A stretch of 64,000 nucleotides of DNA. Origin: Streptomyces sp. NRRL S-350 (GTDB lineage Bacteria; Actinomycetota; Actinomycetes; Streptomycetales; Streptomycetaceae). Every line of letters starts with the position of its first letter. Position 1 is the stretch's first letter. The translations under genes were made by a program, and so were the position numbers. The stretch spans positions 1-64,000 of the forward strand of contig NZ_JOHO01000035.1 of NCBI RefSeq assembly GCF_000719705.1, written 5' to 3'. The notes beneath the pieces were generated by a model. It made no database searches. It was not told the origin of the DNA and saw only the letters and a list, made by a program, of their open reading frames with translations. This document shows positions 16,011 to 24,438 of the stretch, piece by piece.

Positions 16011-17006
16011 GTGCTGCGAATTCTCTTCGGTACGGACGACCTGGAGCGGATCCGGGTGGCAGAGCATCCGGACATGTCGATGGAGCTGTCCCTCAGCGTG
16101 CACGCGCTGGTGAACGGACAGCGCGACCCGCGCTTCCAGGCGTGGCGGGACAGCCTGCGGGCCTCCTGGACCCCGCGCACCGCGCTGCTCTTCGACCTCT
16201 ACACGGCCTCGGCGATCCCGGAGTTCCTCACCGTGCGGCGCGACCCGGGCGCCACCGAGTGCGCCACCGCCGAGGCGCCGGAGGCACCGTTGCGCGACCA
16301 CCTGCGCTCGGTCGGCGGGGCACGGCAGTTGAGCGCCTTCGCGCGCGGCGTGGCGGCGGGGGACCGCCGGGCCAGGAAGCTGCTCGGCCACGTCACCGCC
16401 GAGTACCAGACCCGGGCGATCGACCCCTACCGGCGGCAGATCGAGACCATCGTCACCGTCGAGCACCGGCGTCACCGACGGATCACCGGGCCGGACCAGG
16501 TGCTCCGCTCGCTGCACCCGGCGGTGTCCTGGCGCCGCCCGGTGCTCAGCTTCCCGTTGGCCGACGGCTGCCGGCACGACCTGCGGCTGGACGGTCGCGG
16601 CCTGCTGCTCCAGCCCTGCGTCTTCGGCCCCCGCCGCCCCGTCATCGCCCGTTTCGAGAATCCGGCGCAGCAGCCCGTCCTCCTCTATCCGGCCCGGATC
16701 GGTGGACCCTTGCGCGCCGAGCCCGGACCGACTCCGGGTCGTACCCTGACCGCCCTGCTCGGCCAGACCCGGGCGGCCGCCCTGGAGACCGTCGCCGTCC
16801 ACGGCCCGTGCTCCACAAAGGAGTTGGCCACCCTCCTGGGCATCTCCACCGCCTCGGCGAGCGAGCACGCGACCGTTCTCGCCGACTCCGGCCTCACCGT
16901 CAAGGACCGCACCGGCCGTACCGTCACCCACCGCACAACGCCGCTCGGGCAGGCGCTGCTCGCCGGTCGTCTCCCGGCACCGGAGGCCGTGGGCGGACCC
17001 GCCTGA
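16011..17006 (+). CDS. ArsR-like winged-helix transcriptional regulator
   Basis: About 331 residues from GTG 16011 ('VLRILFGTDDLERIRVA', the usual beginning of this family); GTG 15996 and TTG 15975 are in-frame alternatives. The large N-terminal part is the actinobacterial-type ligand or dimer domain without close functional annotation. The C-terminal ~75 residues hold the winged helix, 'ETVAVHGPCSTKELATLLGISTASASEHATVLADSGLTVKDRTGRTVTHRTTPLG', where the recognition helix is 'STASASEHATVL'. No metal-binding Cys pair of classical ArsR is evident. No target operon is obvious; the next genes have their own promoter. Confidence 0.8.
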   Translation: MLRILFGTDDLERIRVAEHPDMSMELSLSVHALVNGQRDPRFQAWRDSLRASWTPRTALLFDLYTASAIPEFLTVRRDPGATECATAEAPEAPLRDHLRSVGGARQLSAFARGVAAGDRRARKLLGHVTAEYQTRAIDPYRRQIETIVTVEHRRHRRITGPDQVLRSLHPAVSWRRPVLSFPLADGCRHDLRLDGRGLLLQPCVFGPRRPVIARFENPAQQPVLLYPARIGGPLRAEPGPTPGRTLTALLGQTRAAALETVAVHGPCSTKELATLLGISTASASEHATVLADSGLTVKDRTGRTVTHRTTPLGQALLAGRLPAPEAVGGPA

Positions 17007-17051
17007 CGCCCCCCCGCTCCCGCCTGACACCCCGGCTCCCGCCTGACACAT

Positions 17052-17122
17052 CCCGGCCACCCGGGTGCACCCCGGCCACCCAGGTCCACCCCGGGCACCC
17101 AGGTGCACCCCCGGCCACCCGG
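17052..17122. repeat. 19-bp tandem repeat, 3.7 copies
   Basis: Consensus CCCGGCCACCCAGGTGCAC; copies begin at 17052, 17071, 17090 and about 17109. Two copies of a shorter GCTCCCGCCTGACAC repeat lie just before. All lie between the ArsR-like gene and the sensor kinase gene. Confidence 0.85.
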
Positions 17123-17170
17123 CGACCCCACCCGCCGGTACCCCACCCCCGGTGTGCCCGAGCTCCACGC

Positions 17171-17239
17171 CTCCGGCTTTCGACAGAGCAGGACTCATCC
17201 CCAGGTCGTAGCCGGAGCCGCAGCCCCGCCCCCGACAAT
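17171..17239 (+). promoter_or_regulatory. promoter/operator region of the first NarL-type two-component system
   Basis: CTCCGGCT (17171-17178) and AGCCGGAG (17210-17217) form an 8-bp inverted repeat. Between them lie TTCGACAGA (17179-17187) and CTCATCC (17194-17200), both repeated before the ABC exporter genes downstream. GACAAT (17234-17239), six bases before the kinase ATG, is a plausible -10 for a leaderless transcript. Confidence 0.45.
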
Positions 17240-17245
17240 GGGCGG

Positions 17246-18976
17246 ATGCCTCCCACCTCCCGAAATCCGTTCACGGCCCCCGGCGAGCAGACCCGGGGTC
17301 TGTGGCGCGCGCTCGCGGAGGTGGCAGCCGGCGCCTGGCTGGTGCTTCTCAGCCAGGAGCTGCTGCGCGGCGGGGGCCCGTCCGGGGTGCTCCAACTCCT
17401 CCTGGGCGCCGTCGCCCTCGTCCTGCTCGCCGTCCGCCGCCGCTTCCCCACGACGAGCCTGCTGGGCATCGCGGCGGTGGTGGGTCTGCTGCCCGCCGCG
17501 GGGCTGCCGGCCGCCGTGACCGCGTACACGACGGCCAGGCACCTGGTGGTCCGTCGGCGCCGGAGCGTCGTGCTGCTCGCCCCGACCGTCGTGGCGACGT
17601 CGGCCTGCGCGGCCTTCGCCCCGGTGGTCGGGCTCGGCGGCCACTCGTTCGGGGTGGCGTTGGGCGCCGTGCTCGCCGCCACCACGCTGATGGTGCCGGG
17701 GCTCCTCGGTGCCTCGGGCGGGCAGGAGGAGCGGTTGCTGCGGGCGCTCCGGGAGCGGGCCGCCGCCGCGGAGGCGGCCCGCCGGCTCGCGGACAGCGAG
17801 TCCCGGATCCATGAGCGGTCCCGGATCGCCGCAGAGATGCACGATCTGGTCGGCCACCGGCTCAGCCTGGTGTCGCTGCACACGGGCGGCCTGGAGATGG
17901 CCCTGCAGAAGGAGTCGCCGGAACTGCGCGACGAGGCGGCTCTGGTGCGCCGGGCGGCCGCGGAGGCGATGCGGGAGCTGCGCGAAGTGCTGGGTGTGCT
18001 GGGCCCGTTGGGGCGGGACACCGGGACGGACGCGTTGACCGACACGACGGGCACCCGCGCCGACGTCGAGGCGCTGGCAGCGGAGTCGCGCGGCGGCGGC
18101 ATACCCGTCGAGCTGTCCTGGGACGGCCCCGACCTGACCGACCGCGCGGCGCAGGTGCGGCGTGCGGTGCACCGGGTGGTGCGCGAGTCGCTGACCAACG
18201 TGCACCGGTACGCCGCCGGGGCCCGGGTCAGCGTGGCGGTCACGCACACCGACGACCGGGTGGACGTGCTCGTGCGCAACGGCCGTCCGCCCGCGGCCCC
18301 GGAGGCGGCGACCGGCCTGGGGTCGGGGCGCGGCCTGGTGGGGCTGCGGGAACGGGTGGCGCTGCTGGGCGGCACCCTGGAGGCGGGCCCGACGCCGGCC
18401 GGTGGCTTCGCGGTGACGGCGCGGATCCCCGCGCAGCCGGACCCGGGGGCGAGCCGCGCCGCGGGGGGTGTGCCGGCGCTTGAATCGCCGTCCGAGTCGC
18501 GTTCCGACGGCTCACCCGCCGGTGTCCAGCGCCGCGTCGTGACGGCCCTCAGCGGGCTCCTCGGCCTGCTGGGGGTGGGCGTGATGATGACGGGCGCCCT
18601 CGCGCTGGTCGGTCAGGCGTTCCCGGACCCCGTTCCCCGCACGCACGAGCGGCCCCGGATCGGGATGTCCCGCGCGATGGTGGAGGAGGCCGTGTACGGC
18701 GACAGCGCGGCGGTGCGCGCGGCGGCGACGGGCCGCGAGCCTCCTCATCCGGACTCCGTGACGAACTGCCTGTACTCGACGTTCCCGTTCGAGGACGAGA
18801 CGGCGCCGGCCGAGGGCCCCGACCCGGCGGCCTCGACGACCGCGGGGGCAGGGGCGGGGGAGGACCCCGGTCACCTCCGGATCACCCGGTTCTGCTTCCG
18901 TGACGATACGTTGGCCACGATCGACCGCTTCACCGTTCCGGTGGTGTCGCGCACACCGCCCTGGGAGTCCCGATGA
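17246..18976 (+). CDS. NarL-type sensor histidine kinase with C-terminal membrane-anchored extracytoplasmic domain
   Basis: 576 residues. Several N-terminal TM segments (~28-150), then a coiled stretch and HisKA_3 with 'RIAAEMHDLVGHRLSLVSLH' (phospho-His199). HATPase_c follows: 'VVRESLTNVHRYA', 'GRGLVGLRERVALLGG'. Unusually the protein continues: a TM segment 'VVTALSGLLGLLGVGVMMTGALALV' (~430-458) and a ~117-residue outer domain. This has 'RIGMSRAMVEEAVYG', a Cys near 'VTNCLYS' and a final 'RFCFRDDTLATI'. The pattern recalls BamE/SmpA-like folds. The kinase at 34280-35962 has the same addition. The stop overlaps the regulator start (ATGA). An exporter operon follows. Confidence 0.9.
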   Translation: MPPTSRNPFTAPGEQTRGLWRALAEVAAGAWLVLLSQELLRGGGPSGVLQLLLGAVALVLLAVRRRFPTTSLLGIAAVVGLLPAAGLPAAVTAYTTARHLVVRRRRSVVLLAPTVVATSACAAFAPVVGLGGHSFGVALGAVLAATTLMVPGLLGASGGQEERLLRALRERAAAAEAARRLADSESRIHERSRIAAEMHDLVGHRLSLVSLHTGGLEMALQKESPELRDEAALVRRAAAEAMRELREVLGVLGPLGRDTGTDALTDTTGTRADVEALAAESRGGGIPVELSWDGPDLTDRAAQVRRAVHRVVRESLTNVHRYAAGARVSVAVTHTDDRVDVLVRNGRPPAAPEAATGLGSGRGLVGLRERVALLGGTLEAGPTPAGGFAVTARIPAQPDPGASRAAGGVPALESPSESRSDGSPAGVQRRVVTALSGLLGLLGVGVMMTGALALVGQAFPDPVPRTHERPRIGMSRAMVEEAVYGDSAAVRAAATGREPPHPDSVTNCLYSTFPFEDETAPAEGPDPAASTTAGAGAGEDPGHLRITRFCFRDDTLATIDRFTVPVVSRTPPWESR

Positions 18977-19725
18977 CCGCGTTTGCCCCAACCGCCCCCC
19001 GCCCGATCCGTGTCCTGCTCGCCGACGACGAGGAGCTGATCCGGCACGGCGTCCGGCTGATCCTGCGCCATGCCGAGGGCATCGAGGTGGTCGGTGAGGC
19101 GGCGAACGGCGAGGAGGCCGTGCGGGTCGCGGGCGAGACCCTTCCCGACGTGGCCCTGGTCGACGTCCGGATGCCCGTGCTCGACGGGCTCGCCACGATC
19201 GAGCGGCTCCTCGCCCTCAGCCCCCGGCCGCAGGTCGTCATGCTGACCACGTTCGGCGACGAGGGGAACGTGACGCGCGCGCTGCGGTCCGGCGCCACCG
19301 GCTTCCTCCTGAAGGACGAGGGCCCGCAGGAGCTGATCAGCGCGGTACGGGCCGCCGCCGCGGGCGACGCGGTCCTCTCGCCGAAGGTCACCCGTACCGT
19401 CATCGAGCGCATGCTCGACGGCACCGGCACCGGCACCGGCACCGGCCACAGCAGTGGCAACGGCGACGGCGACAGCGGTGGTCACCGCTACGGGGACCCG
19501 GCCTCCGCGTCCGGCCCCGACCCGCGGCTGTCGGCGCTCACCGGCCGGGAGCGCGACGTCCTCGCGCTGCTGGGCCAGGGCCTCGCCAACGCGGAGATCG
19601 GCCACCGACTGGGCATCGGCGTGGGCACGGTGAAGACCCACGTCAGCGCCGTCCTGGTGAAGACGGGTACCGACAGCCGGGTCCAGGCGGCCGTCCTCGC
19701 GTACCGGGCGGGGCTGGTGTCCTGA
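18973..19725 (+). CDS. NarL/LuxR-family response regulator
   Basis: 250 residues. Receiver: 'VLLADDEELIRHGV', phospho-Asp in 'VALVDVRMPVLDG', Thr pair in 'VMLTTFGDEG', Lys in 'GFLLKDEGPQ'. C-terminal LuxR HTH: 'LTGRERDVLALLGQGLANAEIGHRLGIGVGTVKTHVSAVLVKTG'. The linker (~155-180) is expanded by a repeated GTC-like Gly/Thr stretch followed by Gly/Asp/His-rich sequence, encoded by a GGCACC repeat. It overlaps the kinase by 4 bp. It probably controls its own operon and the ABC exporter genes 190 bp downstream through the shared motif described as a finding. Confidence 0.94.
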   Translation: MTAFAPTAPRPIRVLLADDEELIRHGVRLILRHAEGIEVVGEAANGEEAVRVAGETLPDVALVDVRMPVLDGLATIERLLALSPRPQVVMLTTFGDEGNVTRALRSGATGFLLKDEGPQELISAVRAAAAGDAVLSPKVTRTVIERMLDGTGTGTGTGHSSGNGDGDSGGHRYGDPASASGPDPRLSALTGRERDVLALLGQGLANAEIGHRLGIGVGTVKTHVSAVLVKTGTDSRVQAAVLAYRAGLVS

Positions 19726-19741
19726 GCCGCGGCCGGGCACC

Positions 19742-19767
19742 CCGGCTCTGTCGAAGGGCAGAGCCGG
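19742..19767 (+). terminator. terminator hairpin after the response regulator
   Basis: CCGGCTCTG (19742-19750) pairs perfectly with CAGAGCCGG (19759-19767) across an 8-nt loop, 17 nt after the regulator stop. It separates the two-component genes from the exporter genes. Confidence 0.75.
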
Positions 19768-19807
19768 TCGTCCGCCCCGAGGACTACGCGCGCCTCCGGG
19801 CCCGACC

Positions 19808-19826
19808 TTCGACAGACGCCTCATCC
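19808..19826 (+). promoter_or_regulatory. candidate response-regulator site before the ABC exporter
   Basis: TTCGACAGA (19808-19816), three bases, then CTCATCC (19820-19826). The same two words, six bases apart, occur upstream of the kinase gene at 17179-17200. Confidence 0.45.
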
Positions 19827-19913
19827 ACTCCCTGAGGCCGACGGTTCGGCGTTGCGGCGCGCCGAGGATGAGAGGCAGTCACCCCACCTCATCCCCGTCA
19901 CCCCGGAGCTGAC

Positions 19914-20759
19914 ATGCCACCGCAGGCCGCCGCGCCCGTGCCCGCCCGTTCCTCCGCCGCCCACTCCTCGGCCGGCCCTACCAGCCCCACCAGCCCTACC
20001 GGCCCTACCGGTCCTACCAGCCCTGCCGCCGCCACGGCCACCGGGCTGTGCAAGGTCTACGGCCGGGGCGAGACCAGGACCGTCGCCCTGGACTCGGTCT
20101 CGGTGGAGTTCGGACGCGGCCAATTCACCGCGATCATGGGGCCGTCCGGCTCCGGCAAGTCGACCCTGATGCACTGCATGGCGGGTCTCGACTCGGTGTC
20201 CGCAGGCTCCGCGCGGATCGGCGACACCGAACTGTCCGCCCTGAACGACCGACAGCTCACCCGACTGCGCCGGGACAGCGTCGGGTTCGTCTTCCAGGCG
20301 TTCAACCTGCTGCCCACGCTGACGGCGTCGGAGAACATCACCCTGCCGATGGACATCGCGGGCCGCAAGCCCGACCGGCGGTGGCTGGACACGGTCGTGT
20401 CGACCGTCGGCCTCGCCGGACGGCTGGACCACCGCCCCGCCCAGTTGTCCGGCGGCCAGCAGCAGCGGGTCGCCGTGGCCCGCGCCCTCGCGTCCCGGCC
20501 GGAGATCATCTTCGCGGACGAGCCGACCGGCAACCTGGACTCCGGGGCCGGCGCCGAGATCCTGGCCTTCCTGCGGTACTCCGTCCGGGAGTTGGGCCAG
20601 ACCGTCGTGATGGTCACCCACGACCCGACGGCCGCCGGGTACGCCGACCGCGTGGTCTTCCTCGCCGACGGCCGGCTCACCGACGAGCTGGACGCACCGA
20701 CCCCCGAGGGCGTCCTGGACCGGATGCGGCGGTTCGACGCCAAGGCCCGCACCAGCTGA
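19914..20759 (+). CDS. ABC transporter ATP-binding protein (MacB/LolD type)
   Basis: 281 residues. A Ser/Pro/Gly/Thr-rich N-terminus ('GPTSPTSPTGPTGPTSP', from a 9-bp DNA repeat) precedes a complete NBD: Walker A 'GPSGSGKST', Q-loop 'FVFQAFNLLPTLTASEN', signature 'LSGGQQQR', Walker B 'IIFADEPTGNLDS', H-loop His in 'VMVTHD'. 'FQAFNLLPTLTA' and 'DEPTGNLDS' are typical of the MacB/LolD exporter subfamily. It pairs with the FtsX-type permease 60 bp downstream. It probably drives extrusion of a peptide, lipid or drug at the outer membrane face in answer to the two-component system upstream. Confidence 0.95.
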   Translation: MPPQAAAPVPARSSAAHSSAGPTSPTSPTGPTGPTSPAAATATGLCKVYGRGETRTVALDSVSVEFGRGQFTAIMGPSGSGKSTLMHCMAGLDSVSAGSARIGDTELSALNDRQLTRLRRDSVGFVFQAFNLLPTLTASENITLPMDIAGRKPDRRWLDTVVSTVGLAGRLDHRPAQLSGGQQQRVAVARALASRPEIIFADEPTGNLDSGAGAEILAFLRYSVRELGQTVVMVTHDPTAAGYADRVVFLADGRLTDELDAPTPEGVLDRMRRFDAKARTS

Positions 20760-20819
20760 CCAGACCGTCCGCCGCCCGCCCGAACCACCGCCACGCACCC
20801 CAGGAGTGGGAGCACCACC

Positions 20820-23393
20820 ATGCTGCGTACAGCCCTGCGCAACGTCCTCGCGCACAAAGCCCGACTGGCCATGACGGCCCTCGCGATCGCGCTCGGCGTC
20901 GCCTTCGTCACCGGCACGCTCGTCTTCGGCGACACCGTCACCCAGGCCCTTCGCGGCGCCTCCGCCAGGAGCCTCAAGGACGTCGCCGTGGTCGTCCAGG
21001 CCGAGTCCCGGCGGAACTCCCGCACCGAGGCGGACGACACCCGGTCCACGGCGCTCACCGGTGAGCTCGCCGACAAGGTCCGGACCGTGCCCGGCGTCAC
21101 GTCCGTCCGGGCCACCGTCAACGGCGACGCCACGCTGGCCGCCAAGGACGGCCGGCCGTTGAACGCCGACACCGGTTGGCAGAACCTGGCGACCAACTAC
21201 TCACCGGACGCGCCCGGCACGGACCGGGACAGCCGCTTCCCCCTGCACGCCGGGCGCGGCCCCGCCGCCGACGGCGAGATGGCCCTGGACCGCCGGACCG
21301 CCGAGAAGGCCGGCTACGCGATCGGCGACTCCGTCCGCTTCGCCACCACGGGCCCCACCCTCACCAAGGAGCTGGTCGGCACCGTCGACACCGACGACCC
21401 CCGGGTGACGGCGGGCGGCAGCCTCGCACTCTTCGACACCGGCACCGCGCAGCGGCTCTTCCTGCAGGCGGGCCGGTTCGACGAACTGGCCGTCGGCTCC
21501 GCACCCGGCACCGACGACCAGGAGCTCGCCGGCAGGATCCGCGCGCTGCTGCCCGCCGACGGCATCACCGTCACCAGCGGAGCCCAGCTCGCGAACGAGC
21601 AGGCGGCGCAGATCGCCGAGAACACCAAGGAACTCACCCGGGTGCTGCTGGGCTTCGCCGGGGTCGCGCTGTTCGTCGGCGTGTTCATCATCGCCAACAC
21701 CTTCACCATGCTGATCGCCCAGCGGAGCCGGGAGACCGCGCTGCTGCGAGCCGTGGGGGCCTCGCGCCGACAGGTCGTCCGCGCGGTCCTCGCCGAGGCC
21801 GCGCTCCTCGGGCTCGGTGCCTCCGCCGCCGGGATCGCGCTCGGAACCGGCATCGCGGCCGCCGCGCGGCCACTCCTGAACGCGGGCGGAGCGGGGCTGC
21901 CCGGCGGCCCCCTGGTCGTCTCCGCGGACGCGCTCGCCCGGTCCGTCCTGGTCGGCGTCGGCATCACCGTGCTCGCCGCCTGGCTGCCGTCCCGCAGGGC
22001 CGCGCGGGTCGCGCCGGTGGAGGCACTGACCACCGTCGACCAGTCGCCGCCCCCGCGCGGCACGGTGGTCCGCAACAGTGTCGGCGGGCTGCTCACCGGG
22101 GCCGGGGTCCTCGCGCTGCTCCACCTCTCCACGCAGCGGAGCGGATCCGACAGCAACCTCCAGACCGCCGCACTCGGCTCGGTGCTCACGCTGACCGGCA
22201 TGATCGTGACCGCGCCGCTGCTGTCCCGTCCGCTGGTCCGGCTCGCGGGGGCGGTGACCACCCGGCTCTTCGGGGTCAGCGGCAAGCTCGCCAAGGAGAA
22301 CGCGCTGCGCAACCCGCGCCGTACCGCCGCCACCGCCTCCGCCCTGATGATCGGGCTCACCCTGATCACCGGCCTGAGCGTGACCGGCAGTTCGACGAGC
22401 GCCGCGCTGGAGGAGGCGGCAGTGGGCGGCCTGACCGCGGACTACGTGGTGTCCAACGCCGGCCCCGGCCTCGGCATCGACCCGGCGTTCGGCGCGAGGG
22501 TGGCCGACGTCCCGGGTGTCGCGGCGGCGGCGCCCGTCGCCTCCGCGGCCCTGGGCGTGCGCGGCACGTACGCCACGCTCACCGGCGCCGACCCGCAGCG
22601 GTTCGCCGCCGTCTCCGACCTGACGTTCACCAGCGGCTCGCTCGCCGACATCGGCCCCGGCAGGATCGCGGTCTCCGACAAGCTGGCGGAGGACGCCGGA
22701 CTGGCGAAGGGAGACACCTTCCACGGCACGGTGGGCCTCGGCCGCGACCAGGAACTGACCGTCGTCGGCGTCTACCGGCAGACCCGGGCCGTCGGCGGCG
22801 CGGTGGGCACCATGGCCGACGTCCTGCCCCACGCGGCCGGCGGGCAGTTCGACAGCATCCTGGTCAAGGCCGCGACCGACCGGAACACCGGCGGCCTCGA
22901 CCAGGACATCCGCAACGCCCTCGGCAACAGCCCGCTCCTCCAGGTGCAGAACCGGGAGCAGGTGACGAAGGCGCAGTCCGGCCAGGTCGCCGCCGTGCTC
23001 GACATGATGTACGGCCTGCTCGGCATGACCGTCGTCATCGGAGTCTTCGGCGTCATCAACACCCTGGCCATGTCGGTGTTCGAGCGGACCCGGGAGATCG
23101 GACTGTTGCGCGCGATCGGACTCGACAGCAAGGGCGTCAAGCGGATGGTGCGACTGGAATCGGTGGTGATCTCGCTGTTCGGCACCGTCCTGGGCATCGG
23201 CACGGGGATCTTCCTGGCCTGGACGTGCGGCAGCCTCAGCCGCGCCTCGCTCCCGCACTGGGAGCTCGTGCTGCCCTGGCCGCGGCTTGCCCTGCTCCTG
23301 CTGCTCGGCCCGGCGATCGGAGTGCTGGCCGCTCTCTGGCCGGCCCGACGGGCGGCCCGCCTGAACACCCTGCGGGCGATCGGCGCGCAGTGA
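20820..23393 (+). CDS. FtsX/MacB-type ABC transporter permease
   Basis: 857 residues with the duplicated FtsX plan of Gram-positive exporters. TM1 (~13-32) is followed by a large extracytoplasmic domain. Next come three TM helices around 'VALFVGVFIIANTFTMLIAQRSRETALLRAVGASRRQV', another TM, a second extracytoplasmic domain, and a last set around 'MTVVIGVFGVINTLAMSVFERTREIGLLRAIGLDSKGVKRMV'. Both 'RxxExALLRAxGxxRxQ' coupling helices are present, so it should bind two ATPases. It is the second gene of the exporter operon. Substrate unknown; similar systems handle antimicrobial peptides, lipoproteins or septal hydrolase control. Confidence 0.95.
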   Translation: MLRTALRNVLAHKARLAMTALAIALGVAFVTGTLVFGDTVTQALRGASARSLKDVAVVVQAESRRNSRTEADDTRSTALTGELADKVRTVPGVTSVRATVNGDATLAAKDGRPLNADTGWQNLATNYSPDAPGTDRDSRFPLHAGRGPAADGEMALDRRTAEKAGYAIGDSVRFATTGPTLTKELVGTVDTDDPRVTAGGSLALFDTGTAQRLFLQAGRFDELAVGSAPGTDDQELAGRIRALLPADGITVTSGAQLANEQAAQIAENTKELTRVLLGFAGVALFVGVFIIANTFTMLIAQRSRETALLRAVGASRRQVVRAVLAEAALLGLGASAAGIALGTGIAAAARPLLNAGGAGLPGGPLVVSADALARSVLVGVGITVLAAWLPSRRAARVAPVEALTTVDQSPPPRGTVVRNSVGGLLTGAGVLALLHLSTQRSGSDSNLQTAALGSVLTLTGMIVTAPLLSRPLVRLAGAVTTRLFGVSGKLAKENALRNPRRTAATASALMIGLTLITGLSVTGSSTSAALEEAAVGGLTADYVVSNAGPGLGIDPAFGARVADVPGVAAAAPVASAALGVRGTYATLTGADPQRFAAVSDLTFTSGSLADIGPGRIAVSDKLAEDAGLAKGDTFHGTVGLGRDQELTVVGVYRQTRAVGGAVGTMADVLPHAAGGQFDSILVKAATDRNTGGLDQDIRNALGNSPLLQVQNREQVTKAQSGQVAAVLDMMYGLLGMTVVIGVFGVINTLAMSVFERTREIGLLRAIGLDSKGVKRMVRLESVVISLFGTVLGIGTGIFLAWTCGSLSRASLPHWELVLPWPRLALLLLLGPAIGVLAALWPARRAARLNTLRAIGAQ

Positions 23394-23428
23394 CCCGGCT
23401 GCGGGCCGGCGCCCCCGGAGGAGGAGGT

Positions 23429-24223
23429 TCAGGGGCTGGTCGTGCGGGCGGCGGCGCGGCGGGGCTGGCGGGGGAGCGGCAGGGCGAGGGCTTCGGCGGA
23501 GGCAGGGGGGAGGGCGAGGGCCGCGGCGGTCTCGGCGGGCAGCGGGTGCAGGCCGAGGAGCGCGGCGGTGAGCCGGGCGGTGGCGCGATGCCAGTCGGGG
23601 ACGCGCTGGAGCATGGCGTGGCCGCTGCCGGTGACGGTGTAGCCGCAGACGCGGGCGCCGGCGGCGCGGCTGCGGGCGGCGAAGGCCCGGGTGTCGGCGG
23701 GGGCGGTGACGGTGTCGCGGTCGCCGTGCAGCATCAGGACGTCCCGGCCGGCCAGGTGTTCGCACGGATCCTCGGCCGGGCACCAGGGGGCGAGGGCGAT
23801 CAGTCCGGTGACGGCCGGGTGCCCGCCGGCCTGCAGGGCGGCGCGTCCGCCCATCGAGTGGCCGATCAGGACGGTCGGCACCGGCCCCAGCAGCGAGGCC
23901 AGTTCGTCCAGTGCGGTGACCGCGTCCTGCGCGGCGTCGGCGCGCGGACCGTTCCAGCCGCGGTGCCGGTAGCGGACGGTGCCGACGGCCACCCCGGCGT
24001 CGGCGGTGGCCCTGGTGAGGACGCGCAGGAAGCCGTTCATCCGCAGCAGGGGAAGGTTGAGGCGCGCGGGCCGGCCGAGGTTGTGCTCCTCGCCGCCGTG
24101 CAGCACCAGGACGGCGGCCCGTGCGCCGTCCGGGCGGGTCCGCCAGTGCAGCGCCCGGTGCCCCACCGCGCCGTCCGCCGTCGCACCGCTCACTGCCGCC
24201 CCGCTCACTGCCGGCCTGCTCAC
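23429..24223 (-). CDS. alpha/beta-hydrolase
   Basis: 264 residues. Core features: 'AAVLVLHGGEEHN' (oxyanion-region HG), nucleophile elbow 'VLIGHSMGGRAAL' (GHSMG, Ser), acid in 'DVLMLHGDRDTVTAP', catalytic His in 'VTGSGHAMLQRV'. The triad is complete. The N-terminal ~20 residues are a short Ala/Val/Ser/Gly repeat from three 17-bp DNA repeats carrying GTGAGC, so several alternative GTG starts are possible. The C-terminal ~35 residues are Ala/Leu/Pro-rich. It converges on the exporter permease gene. Substrate unknown; lysophospholipase-like or carboxylesterase are both possible. Confidence 0.88.
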   Translation of the reverse strand: MSRPAVSGAAVSGATADGAVGHRALHWRTRPDGARAAVLVLHGGEEHNLGRPARLNLPLLRMNGFLRVLTRATADAGVAVGTVRYRHRGWNGPRADAAQDAVTALDELASLLGPVPTVLIGHSMGGRAALQAGGHPAVTGLIALAPWCPAEDPCEHLAGRDVLMLHGDRDTVTAPADTRAFAARSRAAGARVCGYTVTGSGHAMLQRVPDWHRATARLTAALLGLHPLPAETAAALALPPASAEALALPLPRQPRRAAARTTSP

Positions 24224-24438
24224 TGCCGCACCGTCCCGTCCGCCCTGCCCGCGCCCTCGGGGTCCGTCCGTCCGGCCTCGGGACCGCCACTGTAACGCCG
24301 GGCGGGCCCGGGCGGTTCACCCGAGGGGGCCAGCCCGGGCACCGGCTGCGCGCGGCCCGGACGGAGGGCTGCTATCCACGAAGGGTGGGGGGCCGCTTGC
24401 GCCCGCTCGTGGCGCCGTGTCACCGAGTGGAGGACTCC

